From the NCBI RefSeq assembly GCF_028368935.1, contig NZ_JAQNDK010000005.1:496001-560000 (forward strand): 64,000 bases of DNA, read 5' to 3'. This DNA is from Sorangium aterium (GTDB lineage Bacteria > Myxococcota_A > Polyangia > Polyangiales > Polyangiaceae). Made by a program: the position numbers and the translations under genes. Below, piece by piece: positions 43,345-52,228 of the stretch; positions within the stretch are counted from its first letter, which is position 1, and the number at the start of each line of letters is the position of its first letter. Below the pieces are notes generated by a model. It ran no database searches and was not told the DNA's origin. It saw only the letters and a list, made by a program, of their open reading frames with translations.

Positions 43345-45417
43345 ATGAAACGGCTCCTGCTCACCAGCGCGCTGCCCTACGCCAACGGGCACATCCACAT
43401 CGGCCACCTCGTCGAGTACACCCAGACCGACATCTTTGCCCGTTATTGGCGGATGACCGGGCGGAGGTGCATTTACCTGTGCGCCGACGACACCCACGGC
43501 ACGGCCATCATGATCCGCGCTCGGCAAGAGGGGCGGAGCGAGGCCGACGTCATCGCGGACATGAGCGCGGCGCACCAGCGCGATTTCGCGGCCTTCCAGA
43601 TCCGGTTCGACCACTACGGCAGCACGAACTCCCCCGCGAACCGCGCGCTGTGCGAGGAGATCTGGGCGTCGCTGCGCGAGCGCGGCATGGTGACCACGAA
43701 GGAGGTCACGCAGCTCTTCGATCCGCAGGAGGGCATGTTCCTGGCGGATCGCTTCGTCAAGGGCACCTGCCCGAAGTGCGCGGCCCCGGACCAGTACGGC
43801 GATAGCTGCGACCGGTGCGGCTCGACCTACGCCGCGACCGATCTGGTCGAGCCGAGGAGCGCGCTCACCGGCGCGCGGCCCGAGGTGCGGAGCGCGCAGC
43901 ACCTCATGGTGGCCATCGAGCCGGAGCGGCCGTTCCTGTCGACCTGGACGCAGGGCGAGGGGCGGATGCCGAAGGAGATCGCGAACTACCTCGCGGGGCA
44001 CTTCCTGTCGGAGCCGCTCCGCGACTGGGACGTATCGCGCCCCGCGCCGTACTTCGGGTTCGAGATCCCCGACGCTCCAGGGAACTACTGGTATGTCTGG
44101 TTCGACGCGCCGATAGGGTACATGGCCGCGAGCAAGGAGTGGTGCGACCGGGAAGGCGAGGCGTTCGACGACTGGTGGCGATCCGAGGAGACGGAGGTCG
44201 TCCACGTCATCGGGAAGGACATCGTGTATTTCCACACGCTCTTCTGGCCGGCGATGCTGAAGAGCGCGCGCTTCTCGCTGCCGTCGCGCGTGCAGGTGCA
44301 CGGGTTCCTCACCGTGAACGGAGAGAAGATGTCGAAGAGCAAGGGCACCTTCGTGCTGGCCTCGACGTACCTGAAGCACCTCGACCCGGCGTACCTCCGT
44401 TATTACTACGCGAGCAAGCTGAGCTCGAAGGTCGACGACATCGATCTGAACCTGGAAGAGCTCGTGAACAAGGTGAACGCCGAGCTCGTGAACAAGGTCG
44501 TGAACCTGGCGAGCCGGTCGTCGCGCTTCGTGGCGCAGGCGGGGCTGTCGGCGGCCTACCCGGAGGACGGGGGGCTGTTCGCGGCGGCGGCCGCGGAGGG
44601 CGACGCGATCGGGGCGGCGTACGCGGCGTTCGACTATGCGCGGGCGACGAGGAGCATCGTGGCGCTGGCGGATCGGGCGAACGAGTATGTCGACCGGATG
44701 CAGCCGTGGGCGCTGGCGAAGCAGCCGGAGAAGAAGGCGGAGGTGCAGGCCGTTTGCACCGTGGCGCTCAACCTGTTCCGGCAGATCGTGCTCTACCTGG
44801 CGCCGGTGCTCCCGAAGCTGGCCGACGACGTCGGGCGGCTGCTCGGGTGTCCCATGGACCGGTGGGAGCTCGCGAAGACGCCGCTTGTGGGGACGCCTGT
44901 GGCCGCGTATGAGCACCTCATGAAGCGGGTCGAGCCGGGCGCAGTGGAGAAGATGATCGCGGAGGGCCGCCCTGCCGAGGAGGCGGCGGCGCCGGGCGGC
45001 GCGGCGGCTACGGCGGGGGCGCCTGCCGCGGCGGCGCCGGCGACGGCGGGCGCGGAGGACGACGGGGCGGCGCTCGCCAAGGAGCCGCTCGCGCCGGAGT
45101 GCACGATCGACGATTTCAGCAAGGTCGACCTGCGCGTCGCGCGCATCGTCGCGGCGGAGCACGTGCCTGAGGCGAAGAAGCTGCTCAAGCTGACCGTCTC
45201 GCTCGGCGGGGAGGCGCGGAGGACGGTGTTCGCCGGGATCAAGGCGTATTACAAGCCGGAAGACCTCATCGGGAGGCTCGTCATCGTGTGCGCGAACCTG
45301 GCGCCGCGGAAGATGAAGTTCGGCCTCAGCGAGGGGATGGTGCTCGCGGCGGGGGACGAGACGGTGCATATCCTGGCGCCGGACTCGGGGGCGAAGCCGG
45401 GGATGCGGGTGCACTGA
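43345..45417 (+). CDS. metG: Methionyl-tRNA synthetase
   Basis: A 690-residue class I synthetase charging tRNA-Met. Seen: HIGH motif (HIHIGH, residues 16-21), a zinc knuckle ([18 protein letters not shown]), [13 protein letters not shown], and KMSKS at 328-332. An anticodon-binding helical domain follows, then an Ala/Gly-rich linker of about 40 residues (560-600) and a C-terminal tRNA-binding (OB) domain ([20 protein letters not shown]). The dimerising type with the fused OB domain is the E. coli-like form. ATG 43345 lies next to the first strand ([15 protein letters not shown]). Confidence 0.97.
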   Translation: MKRLLLTSALPYANGHIHIGHLVEYTQTDIFARYWRMTGRRCIYLCADDTHGTAIMIRARQEGRSEADVIADMSAAHQRDFAAFQIRFDHYGSTNSPANRALCEEIWASLRERGMVTTKEVTQLFDPQEGMFLADRFVKGTCPKCAAPDQYGDSCDRCGSTYAATDLVEPRSALTGARPEVRSAQHLMVAIEPERPFLSTWTQGEGRMPKEIANYLAGHFLSEPLRDWDVSRPAPYFGFEIPDAPGNYWYVWFDAPIGYMAASKEWCDREGEAFDDWWRSEETEVVHVIGKDIVYFHTLFWPAMLKSARFSLPSRVQVHGFLTVNGEKMSKSKGTFVLASTYLKHLDPAYLRYYYASKLSSKVDDIDLNLEELVNKVNAELVNKVVNLASRSSRFVAQAGLSAAYPEDGGLFAAAAAEGDAIGAAYAAFDYARATRSIVALADRANEYVDRMQPWALAKQPEKKAEVQAVCTVALNLFRQIVLYLAPVLPKLADDVGRLLGCPMDRWELAKTPLVGTPVAAYEHLMKRVEPGAVEKMIAEGRPAEEAAAPGGAAATAGAPAAAAPATAGAEDDGAALAKEPLAPECTIDDFSKVDLRVARIVAAEHVPEAKKLLKLTVSLGGEARRTVFAGIKAYYKPEDLIGRLVIVCANLAPRKMKFGLSEGMVLAAGDETVHILAPDSGAKPGMRVH

Positions 45418-45493
45418 GGGAACTCACGGAGGTCGTCGCTGGCGGTCGCGTGCCGCCCGCGAGGAGTGCCCCGTCGATGTGAGAGCTGCCGGA

Positions 45494-45515
45494 TAACGAG
45501 CGGGTAACGAGCGGG
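45494..45515. repeat. 11-bp tandem direct repeat upstream of the intron array
   Basis: TAACGAGCGGG occurs twice without gap (45494-45504, 45505-45515), 49 bases before the first intron, in what was the leader of the interrupted gene at 52229. It may be an operator for that gene; only the repeat itself is seen. Confidence 0.5.
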
Positions 45516-46113
45516 TGTCGATCGTCGCCCGGATATCGGCTTGCTCACGTATCCTCGGCGCATGGTGCGTCGTGACGAGGTCGAGCCCGAGCCCCGCTTG
45601 CGGGGTAAGGGAGCGGTCTCACGCTGCACGTCTCCAGCGGGTGAGAGTCCCGTCCGGGTAAGCGCCGGAGCGCCCGGTAGCAGGCCCCAGGTTGGCGGGG
45701 GAGACCCCGCGGCCCGAGCGGGGCGTCGAAAGCCTCCACGGAGGGAGCAAGAACGCGGGCCGCAACATGAAGTGAAGCCTGCCGCCTCGACAGAGAAACA
45801 ACGAGGGAGCCGAGCCGCGCATGCCACGGCGAAGGCCACGTCCGTCGCGCCGCAGTCCGGAGCAGAACGCGCGACGGGTCCCTCCGGGGTACAGGGCGCA
45901 GCACGCGTTCAAGGAGAGGTGCGGAACACGGGAGGCCCGTCTGCGTCGCCGTCGTCGCGGCAAGGTGGCTCGTATAAGCCGAAGGTGAAGTCGAGCGCTG
46001 CGCAGCGGGAGTCCGAGGGGGCCGTAGTACCGTCGAGGGCCGCGACGAACAACGCGGTCGGAGGGAGAGGCCCCTGCGGTGGTCGCGTCGGTCGAGGAGG
46101 TAAGCGCGAGGGC

Positions 46114-46472
46114 ATGGCCTGCAGGACCGGTTCCAACCACCCCCGCGGGCGCGAGCCCGCGGACCAAGTGCGACAACTCCAACGCCGGCTGTGGGTCGCG
46201 GCCAAGCGGCATCCGGGGCGCCGGTTCCACGCGTTGTATGACCGCATCGCGAGGTGTGACGTCCTCGCGGAAGCGTGGAAGCGGGTGAAGCGGAACCGCG
46301 GTGCGGCGGGCGTCGATGCTCAGACGCTCGCCGACATCGAGCAGCACGGCGTGGAGCGCTTCCTCGAAGAGCTCCGCGTCGCGTTGCGGGCAGGCTCGTA
46401 CCGGCCAGCAGCGGTGCTGCGCCGGTACATCCCGAAGGCTGACGGAAAGAAGCGGCCGCTAGGCATCCCGAC
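46114..46472 (+). pseudogene. Group II intron RT, N-terminal fragment
   Basis: From ATG 46114 the protein matches the first 120 residues of the intact copy at 50754 (QRRLWVAAKRHPGRRFHALY; YIPKADGKKRPLGIPT) with a few substitutions. It ends at the insertion point right after GIPT. Only the RT N-terminal domains remain, without the YADD active site. Confidence 0.85.
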
Positions 46473-46564
46473 ACCATCGACAAACTGCGCCACGTGCAGC
46501 ACCCCCTTCGGACTACGTCACCGTCACGCTGCCCATCCACCCTCTGAAGGGACAGCGGCTTCCT

Positions 46565-46954
46565 GTGGTCTCGTCCGTGCGAGGCCAGGATGGGCGGCGG
46601 TACGTCGACGCCGAGCATCCGCAGGGCTGGACGATCCGGCTTCCCATCGAGTGGACCGATCGAGCTGGTCCAGGGGTGACCCCGCGGTGGCACGGCCGCG
46701 AAGTCCGTCTGGATGCTCGCGGTTTGCTTGAGCTCGCTCGCGCCGTGAGGACCGCCCTGGACCTCCACCGAGAGGAGCCCAATACACAGACAGTGGCATC
46801 CGCCAAAGCGAGCCAACCCGCCCATGCATCGGCCGAAGACCCCTCCGTGGTCGACGCTCCCCGCAACAATGCAGCGAGATCTGCTGGGCGCGTGGGCCAC
46901 GCTCGTCCTCAAGATCCTCCGCGTCGAGCCCACACCCGTCGAGGCCGGCCATGA
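46565..46954 (+). CDS. DUF5372-like protein, 5' end uncertain
   Basis: The coding look starts before the first start codon. From about 46511 the frame reads DYVTVTLPIHPLKGQRLPVV, which resembles the opening of DUF5372 proteins found beside serine recombinases. Yet no ATG, GTG or TTG occurs in this frame between the stop at 46288 and GTG 46565. The gene may be 5'-truncated by the insertion event or use a rare start. The body (YVDAEHPQGWTIRLPIEWTD) is a small beta domain with a disordered Ala/Arg tail. It overlaps the recombinase ATG by 4 bases, so both belong to one unit. Confidence 0.55.
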   Translation: MVSSVRGQDGRRYVDAEHPQGWTIRLPIEWTDRAGPGVTPRWHGREVRLDARGLLELARAVRTALDLHREEPNTQTVASAKASQPAHASAEDPSVVDAPRNNAARSAGRVGHARPQDPPRRAHTRRGRP

Positions 46955-49074
46955 GCGACAAGATCCAGCCGCAGCATCTGGAGCGTCGTGCGATCGTCTA
47001 CATGCGCCAGTCCACGCTCCGCCAAGTCTACGAGCATCCTGAGTCTACGTCCCGGCAATACGCGCTGCAACAGCGTGCGATCGCGCTTGGCTGGCCTGCC
47101 GACCGTATCGACGTGATCGACGAGGACGTTGGTCAGAGCGCCACAAGCGCCCAGTGGCGCACCGGCTTCCAGCGGCTGGCCGATGATGTAGCGCACGGAC
47201 GCATCGGCGCCATTTTCGCGCTGGAAGTCTCACGGCTCGCCCGCTGCTCTGCGGACTGGTACCGGCTGCTCGACTTGTGCGGTTTCGCCGATGTGATTCT
47301 CGCTGATGAGCACAGCGTCTACACTCCACGCGATTCCAACGATCGGCTGCTCCTTGGACTTAAGGGTACGATGAGCGAGGCAGAGCAAATGTGGATGCGC
47401 TTGCGACTGCACGGCGGAAAGCTCAGCAAGGCGCGTCGCGGAGAGCTCTTTCTTCACGCTGCAACCGGCTATGAATGGGATGAAGCTGCGTGCCGCTTCC
47501 GATTCGATCCGGACGAGCACATCCAGCGTGCTGTCCGCCTCGTCTTCGAACGCTTCCGCCTCGATGGGAGCGCCTACGCTGTGATGCGGTACTTCGCCGA
47601 CCGTGGACTCAAGATGCCGGCGCGCAGCATCGCGACACGCGAGCTAAGCTGGGTGCCTCCGCGGCATAGTACGATCCTTCGCATGCTTCATAATCCGACG
47701 TACGCCGGTGCGTACGTCTTTGGTCGACATGAGGAACGCATCGCCCTTGTTGACGGTCAACTGCGTCGCCGCCGCGTGACCCGTCTGACGCAAGAGGCAT
47801 GGAAGACATGCATTCGCGATCGCCATCCGGCCTACATTCCATGGGAGGAATTCATGGCCAACCAACGAAAGCTGCATAACAACCGGACCCATCAAACATC
47901 GCCGGATCAGCACGGGGCCGCTCGTGAAGGACCGGCCTTGCTCCAAGGCCTCGCGTTGTGTGGCAAGTGTGGTCACCGCATGGCCACGAATTATCAAGGC
48001 ACGCTGCGACGCGCACACTATGAATGCCGAGCCCCGATCACATATGCCGGCGGTCGGCATGTGTGCTGGACCGTTTCGGCGCGGGCCATCGATGAGGCGG
48101 TCGCGAGGCTCTTTCTGGAGGCGGCCCATCCGCCTGATATCGAAATTGGTCTGGCTGTCGTCCGCGAAGCAGAGCGACAGTCAAGCGAGGTGAACCGCCA
48201 GTGGAAGCTGCGACTGGAGCGGGCGCGGTATGAGGCGCGGCTGGCGGAGCGTCGGTATAAGGCAGTCGACCCGGACAATCGCGTCGTCGCGCGCACGCTT
48301 GAACGCGATTGGAATGAAAAGCTTCGCGAGGTCGAGGCGTTGGAACGAGAGCACCAGGAGATCTGCCGACGCGAAAAGGTCAATATCACCGACGAGGACC
48401 GTCTCCGCATCTTGTCGCTTACCAGAGACCTCACTCAGGTCTGGAACGCGCCATCCACCACGCACGCCGAGCGGAAGAATCTTCTCCGCATGCTCGTCCA
48501 GCAAGTGACCTTGAGCCCCATCGAGGTTCCTGCGCGCATGACCCGCGTGCAACTGCTCTGGAAGACGGGCGTGGTCAGCGACTTCACCGTTCCGCGACGC
48601 AGCAAGGACATGGCTGTGGCAACGCCTCCCGAAGCGATCGAGCTTATCCAAGAGCTTGTCTTTGCTCAGAAGCCCGACTGGGTGATCGCCGATGAGCTCA
48701 ACCGTCGCGGCCTGCGCACGGGACGCAGCGCGCGGTGGAGCGCGATGTCTGTCCGCTGGATCCGCTGGCGCCGCGGCCTGCGGCGCCCGGGCCTCCCGCC
48801 CCCCTCCGTACGTCGGCCGGACCAGCGCGCCGACGGCCTGTATTCCATCCACGGCGTCGCTGCGCGCTTTCAGGTCACCGAGCACGTCGTGCGCTACTGG
48901 GTCGCAAAAGGCTGGCTGAAAAGCGTCGAGGGGGGCGGCCTCGGTCGCACTTTGTGGTTCAAGCTCGACCGGGCAACGATCAAACGTCTGAACGAGGCCA
49001 AGGCCTGCGGCTACGGCCCGCGACCGCGAAGACATTCCCAAACCCGCGTGCAGGAGAAGAAGCAGTATGCGTAG
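46951..49074 (+). CDS. Large serine recombinase with MerR-like C-terminus
   Basis: A 707-residue site-specific recombinase. The N-terminal resolvase domain has YMRQSTLRQV, with Ser21 as the expected nucleophile, LEVSRLARCSADW and the long helix SEAEQMWMRLRLHGGK. A Recombinase domain (about 170-300), a zinc ribbon (LCGKCGHRM, then YECRAP and HVCW, about 335-371) and a coiled-coil stretch (REAERQSSEVNRQWKLRLER) follow. The C-terminus has a MerR-like helix-turn-helix (GVAARFQVTEHVVRYWVAKG). It should integrate and excise the element by recombination at short att sites. All catalytic motifs are intact, so it may be active. Confidence 0.9.
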   Translation: MSDKIQPQHLERRAIVYMRQSTLRQVYEHPESTSRQYALQQRAIALGWPADRIDVIDEDVGQSATSAQWRTGFQRLADDVAHGRIGAIFALEVSRLARCSADWYRLLDLCGFADVILADEHSVYTPRDSNDRLLLGLKGTMSEAEQMWMRLRLHGGKLSKARRGELFLHAATGYEWDEAACRFRFDPDEHIQRAVRLVFERFRLDGSAYAVMRYFADRGLKMPARSIATRELSWVPPRHSTILRMLHNPTYAGAYVFGRHEERIALVDGQLRRRRVTRLTQEAWKTCIRDRHPAYIPWEEFMANQRKLHNNRTHQTSPDQHGAAREGPALLQGLALCGKCGHRMATNYQGTLRRAHYECRAPITYAGGRHVCWTVSARAIDEAVARLFLEAAHPPDIEIGLAVVREAERQSSEVNRQWKLRLERARYEARLAERRYKAVDPDNRVVARTLERDWNEKLREVEALEREHQEICRREKVNITDEDRLRILSLTRDLTQVWNAPSTTHAERKNLLRMLVQQVTLSPIEVPARMTRVQLLWKTGVVSDFTVPRRSKDMAVATPPEAIELIQELVFAQKPDWVIADELNRRGLRTGRSARWSAMSVRWIRWRRGLRRPGLPPPSVRRPDQRADGLYSIHGVAARFQVTEHVVRYWVAKGWLKSVEGGGLGRTLWFKLDRATIKRLNEAKACGYGPRPRRHSQTRVQEKKQYA

Positions 49075-50079
49075 GGCATCCCGACGATCCGGGACCGGGT
49101 GGTGCAGATGGCGGCGAAGCTTGTGCTGGAGCCGATCTTCGAGGCGGACTTTCGTCCGAGCTCGTACGGCTTCCGGCCTCGTCGCAGCGCGACAGAGGCG
49201 CTGGAGACCCTCCGCAAGCTGGGAGCTCGCGGAGGCAACCACGTCCTGGACGCGGACATCCGCGACTACTTCGGCAGCATCGACCACGACAAGCTGATGA
49301 AGCTGGTCGAGCGACGCGTCTCGGATCGGCGGGTACTCAAGCTGCTGCGGCAGTGGCTCCGGTGCGGGGTGATGGACGAGGGGCGCGAAGTAGCGACGCT
49401 CTCTGGGACACCGCAGGGCGGCGTGATCTCGCCGCTCTTGTCGAACATCTTCCTGCACGTGCTCGATGCGGCGTGGGAGCGCCACGGTGCCCACCTGGGC
49501 ACGCTGGTGCGCTACGCGGACGACTTCGTGATCGTGTGCAGCACGAGGTCGGCGTGCGAGCAGGCCGAGAAGCGCGTGCGCGAGGTGCTCGCGCGGCTCG
49601 GTCTGGAGCTCCACCCGGACAAGACGAGGCGGGTGGATCTCTCCTGGGGCAAGGAGGGCTTCGACTTCCTCGGCTGCCACCTGCGCAAGCGCATGAGCGG
49701 GCCGATCTGGGAGCAGTCACGCCGGCGCGTGTACTTTCTCCAGCGCTGGCCTTCTCAGCGCAGTATGAGGCGGGTGCGGCAGCGCGTGAAGGAGCTGACC
49801 GGTCGAGCCAGGAACGGCGTGAAGGACGTGCGGGTGCTGATCCGCGACCTGAACCCGGTGCTGCGCGGCTGGGGCAACTACTTCCGCACCGGGAATGCGG
49901 CGGACAAGTTCAACCAGATCGACAGCTACGTGTGGCGGCGGCTCTGTGGCTTCCTCGTGAAGCGCAAGGGGCGCAACCTGCGGGCGGGCGAGACCGAGGG
50001 TTGGACGCGCGACTTCTTCGTCGAAGGCCACGGGCTGTACCGCCTGCGCGGGACCATCCAGTACCCGGAGGCTGCGTAA
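49075..50079 (+). pseudogene. Group II intron RT, C-terminal fragment
   Basis: From the right-hand repeat the reading resumes IRDRVVQMAAKLVLEPIFEA and continues through YADDFVIV, the GIIM maturase part (GWGNYFRTGNAADKFNQI) and the stop at 50079. It is identical to the intact copy except for a Ser for Asn in the NSYGFRP motif. It has no start of its own except an internal GTG at 49099, and it lacks the first 120 residues. Confidence 0.88.
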
Positions 50080-50104
50080 TGCAGCGGCCCGAGAGACCAC
50101 CGGT

Positions 50105-50137
50105 AAGCCGTGTGCGGGAAATCCGCATGCACGGTTT
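50105..50137 (+). ncRNA. Group II intron domain V, copy 1
   Basis: The 33-base hairpin with the AGC triad (AAGCCGTGTGCGG, GAAA-type loop AAAT, CCGCATGCACGGTTT) is the catalytic domain V of the ribozyme. It is followed by a domain VI stem containing GCCCGGCT/AGCCGGGC. Confidence 0.85.
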
Positions 50138-50753
50138 GAAAGGGGGTCTTGCCCTTCATCGCCCGGCTTCACAGCCGGGCAGGAGAAAGTAGGATCTACC
50201 AATGGTGCGTCGTGACGAGATCGAGCCTGGACCCCGCCCGCGGGGCGAGGGAGCGGTCTCACGCTGCACGTCTCCAGCGGGTGAGAGTCCCGTCCGGGTA
50301 AGCGCCGGAGCGCCCGGTAGCAGGCCCCAGGTTGGCGGGGGAGACCCCGCGGCCCGAGCGGGGCGTCGAAAGCCTCCACGGAGGGAGCAAGAACGCGGGC
50401 CGCAACATGAAGTGAAGCCTGCCGCCTCGACAGAGAAACAACGAGGGAGCCGAGCCGCGCATGCCACGGCGAAGGCCACGTCCGTCGCGCCGCAGTCCGG
50501 AGCAGAACGCGCGACGGGTCCCTCCGGGGTACAGGGCGCAGCACGCGTTCAAGGAGAGGTGCGGAACACGGGAGACCCGTCTGCGTTGCCGTCGTCGCGG
50601 CAAGGTGGCTCGTATAAGCCGAAGGTGAAGTCGAGCGCCGCGCAGCGGGAGTCCGAGGGGGCCGTAGTACCGTCGAGGGCCGCGACGAACAACGCGGTCG
50701 GAGGGAGAGGCCCCTGCGGTGGTCGCGTCGGTCGAGGAGGTAAGCGCGAGGGC

Positions 50754-52106
50754 ATGGCCGGCAGGACCGGTCCCAACCACCCCCGCGGGCGCGAGCCCGT
50801 GGACCAAGTGCGACAACTCCAACGCCGGCTGTGGGTCGCGGCCAAGCGGCATCCGGGGCGCCGGTTCCACGCGTTGTATGACCGCATCGCGAGGTGTGAC
50901 GTCCTCGCGGAAGCGTGGAAGCGGGTGAAGCGGAACCGCGGTGCGGCGGGCGTCGATGCTCAGACGCTCGCCGACATCGAGCAGCACGGCGTGGAGCGCT
51001 TCCTTGAAGAGCTCCGCGTCGCGTTGCGCGCAGGCTCGTACCGGCCAGCAGCGGTGCTGCGCCGGTACATCCCGAAGGCTGACGGAAAGAAGCGGCCGCT
51101 AGGCATCCCGACGATCCGGGACCGGGTGGTGCAGATGGCGGCGAAGCTTGTGCTGGAGCCGATCTTCGAGGCGGACTTTCGTCCGAACTCGTACGGCTTC
51201 CGGCCTCGTCGCAGCGCGACAGAGGCGCTGGAGACCCTCCGCAAGCTGGGAGCTCGCGGAGGCAACCACGTCCTGGACGCGGACATCCGCGACTACTTCG
51301 GCAGCATCGACCACGACAAGCTGATGAAGCTGGTCGAGCGACGCGTCTCGGATCGGCGGGTACTCAAGCTGCTGCGGCAGTGGCTCCGGTGCGGGGTGAT
51401 GGACGAGGGGCGCGAAGTAGCGACGCTCTCTGGGACACCGCAGGGCGGCGTGATCTCGCCGCTCTTGTCGAACATCTTCCTGCACGTGCTCGATGCGGCG
51501 TGGGAGCGCCACGGTGCCCACCTGGGCACGCTGGTGCGCTACGCGGACGACTTCGTGATCGTGTGCAGCACGAGGTCGGCGTGCGAGCAGGCCGAGAAGC
51601 GCGTGCGCGAGGTGCTCGCGCGGCTCGGTCTGGAGCTCCACCCGGACAAGACGAGGCGGGTGGATCTCTCCTGGGGCAAGGAGGGCTTCGACTTCCTCGG
51701 CTGCCACCTGCGCAAGCGCATGAGCGGGCCGATCTGGGAGCAGTCACGCCGGCGCGTGTACTTTCTCCAGCGCTGGCCTTCTCAGCGCAGTATGAGGCGG
51801 GTGCGGCAGCGCGTGAAGGAGCTGACCGGTCGAGCCAGGAACGGCGTGAAGGACGTGCGGGTGCTGATCCGCGACCTGAACCCGGTGCTGCGCGGCTGGG
51901 GCAACTACTTCCGCACCGGGAATGCGGCGGACAAGTTCAACCAGATCGACAGCTACGTGTGGCGGCGGCTCTGTGGCTTCCTCGTGAAGCGCAAGGGGCG
52001 CAACCTGCGGGCGGGCGAGACCGAGGGTTGGACGCGCGACTTCTTCGTCGAAGGCCACGGGCTGTACCGCCTGCGCGGGACCATCCAGTACCCGGAGGCT
52101 GCGTAA
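50754..52106 (+). CDS. ltrA: Group II intron reverse transcriptase/maturase
   Basis: The 450-residue protein helps the intron RNA fold, splice and insert into DNA. RT domains 0-7 are complete: RPLGIPTIRDRVVQMAAKLV, NSYGFRPRRSA, VLDADIRDYFGSID, TPQGGVISPLLSN, and YADD at residue 263 as the metal site. A GIIM maturase domain (WGNYFRTGNAADKFNQID) follows, and the protein ends YRLRGTIQYPEAA, so no endonuclease is present. ATG 50754 follows GAGGAGG (50734-50740). The open frame extends upstream through the ribozyme 5' part by chance. This protein can probably serve both intron copies in trans. Confidence 0.93.
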   Translation: MAGRTGPNHPRGREPVDQVRQLQRRLWVAAKRHPGRRFHALYDRIARCDVLAEAWKRVKRNRGAAGVDAQTLADIEQHGVERFLEELRVALRAGSYRPAAVLRRYIPKADGKKRPLGIPTIRDRVVQMAAKLVLEPIFEADFRPNSYGFRPRRSATEALETLRKLGARGGNHVLDADIRDYFGSIDHDKLMKLVERRVSDRRVLKLLRQWLRCGVMDEGREVATLSGTPQGGVISPLLSNIFLHVLDAAWERHGAHLGTLVRYADDFVIVCSTRSACEQAEKRVREVLARLGLELHPDKTRRVDLSWGKEGFDFLGCHLRKRMSGPIWEQSRRRVYFLQRWPSQRSMRRVRQRVKELTGRARNGVKDVRVLIRDLNPVLRGWGNYFRTGNAADKFNQIDSYVWRRLCGFLVKRKGRNLRAGETEGWTRDFFVEGHGLYRLRGTIQYPEAA

Positions 52107-52131
52107 TGCAGCGGCCCGAGAGACCACCGGT

Positions 52132-52164
52132 AAGCCGTGTGCGGGAAATCCGCATGCACGGTTT
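52132..52164 (+). ncRNA. Group II intron domain V, copy 2
   Basis: Same 33-base hairpin as in copy 1 (AGC triad, AAGCCGTGTGCGG arm). The domain VI-like stem GCCCGGCT (52188-52195) / AGCCGGGC (52200-52207) follows. Confidence 0.85.
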
Positions 52165-52228
52165 GAAAGGGGGTCTTGCCCTTCATCGCCCGGCTTCACA
52201 GCCGGGCAGGAGAAAGTAGGATCTACCA

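Larger units (their letters stand above)
46462..49085 (+). mobile_element. Large serine recombinase element inserted in the intron RT
   Basis: GGCATCCCGAC occurs at 46462-46472 and again at 49075-49085; the intact intron copy has it once (51102-51112). Between them lie 2602 foreign bases carrying a DUF5372-like gene and a large serine recombinase whose stop codon directly precedes the right repeat. GC content and codon use are lower and less biased than in the host genes (more A/T in third positions), which supports transfer. The 11-bp repeat is either a target duplication or the att identity used by the recombinase. Confidence 0.8.
45564..50203 (+). mobile_element. Group II intron copy 1, interrupted
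   Basis: The intron 5' end has the consensus GTGCG (45565). Its RT-encoding domain IV, domain V (50105-50137) and 3' end match copy 2 almost base for base. After removing the 2613-bp inserted element it is 2027 bp, exactly the length of copy 2. The first bases differ in a cluster (45580-45610), but paired changes keep the hairpin CCCCGC/GCGGGG. The exact ends cannot be fixed because ATGG is shared by all junctions. The intron still has intact 5' and 3' ribozyme parts but no functional protein of its own. Confidence 0.85.

Noticed and set aside
49099-50079. RT C-terminal part as an independent functional gene
   Set aside because: It lacks RT domains 0-1 and starts only at an internal GTG; it is the 3' part of the interrupted copy.
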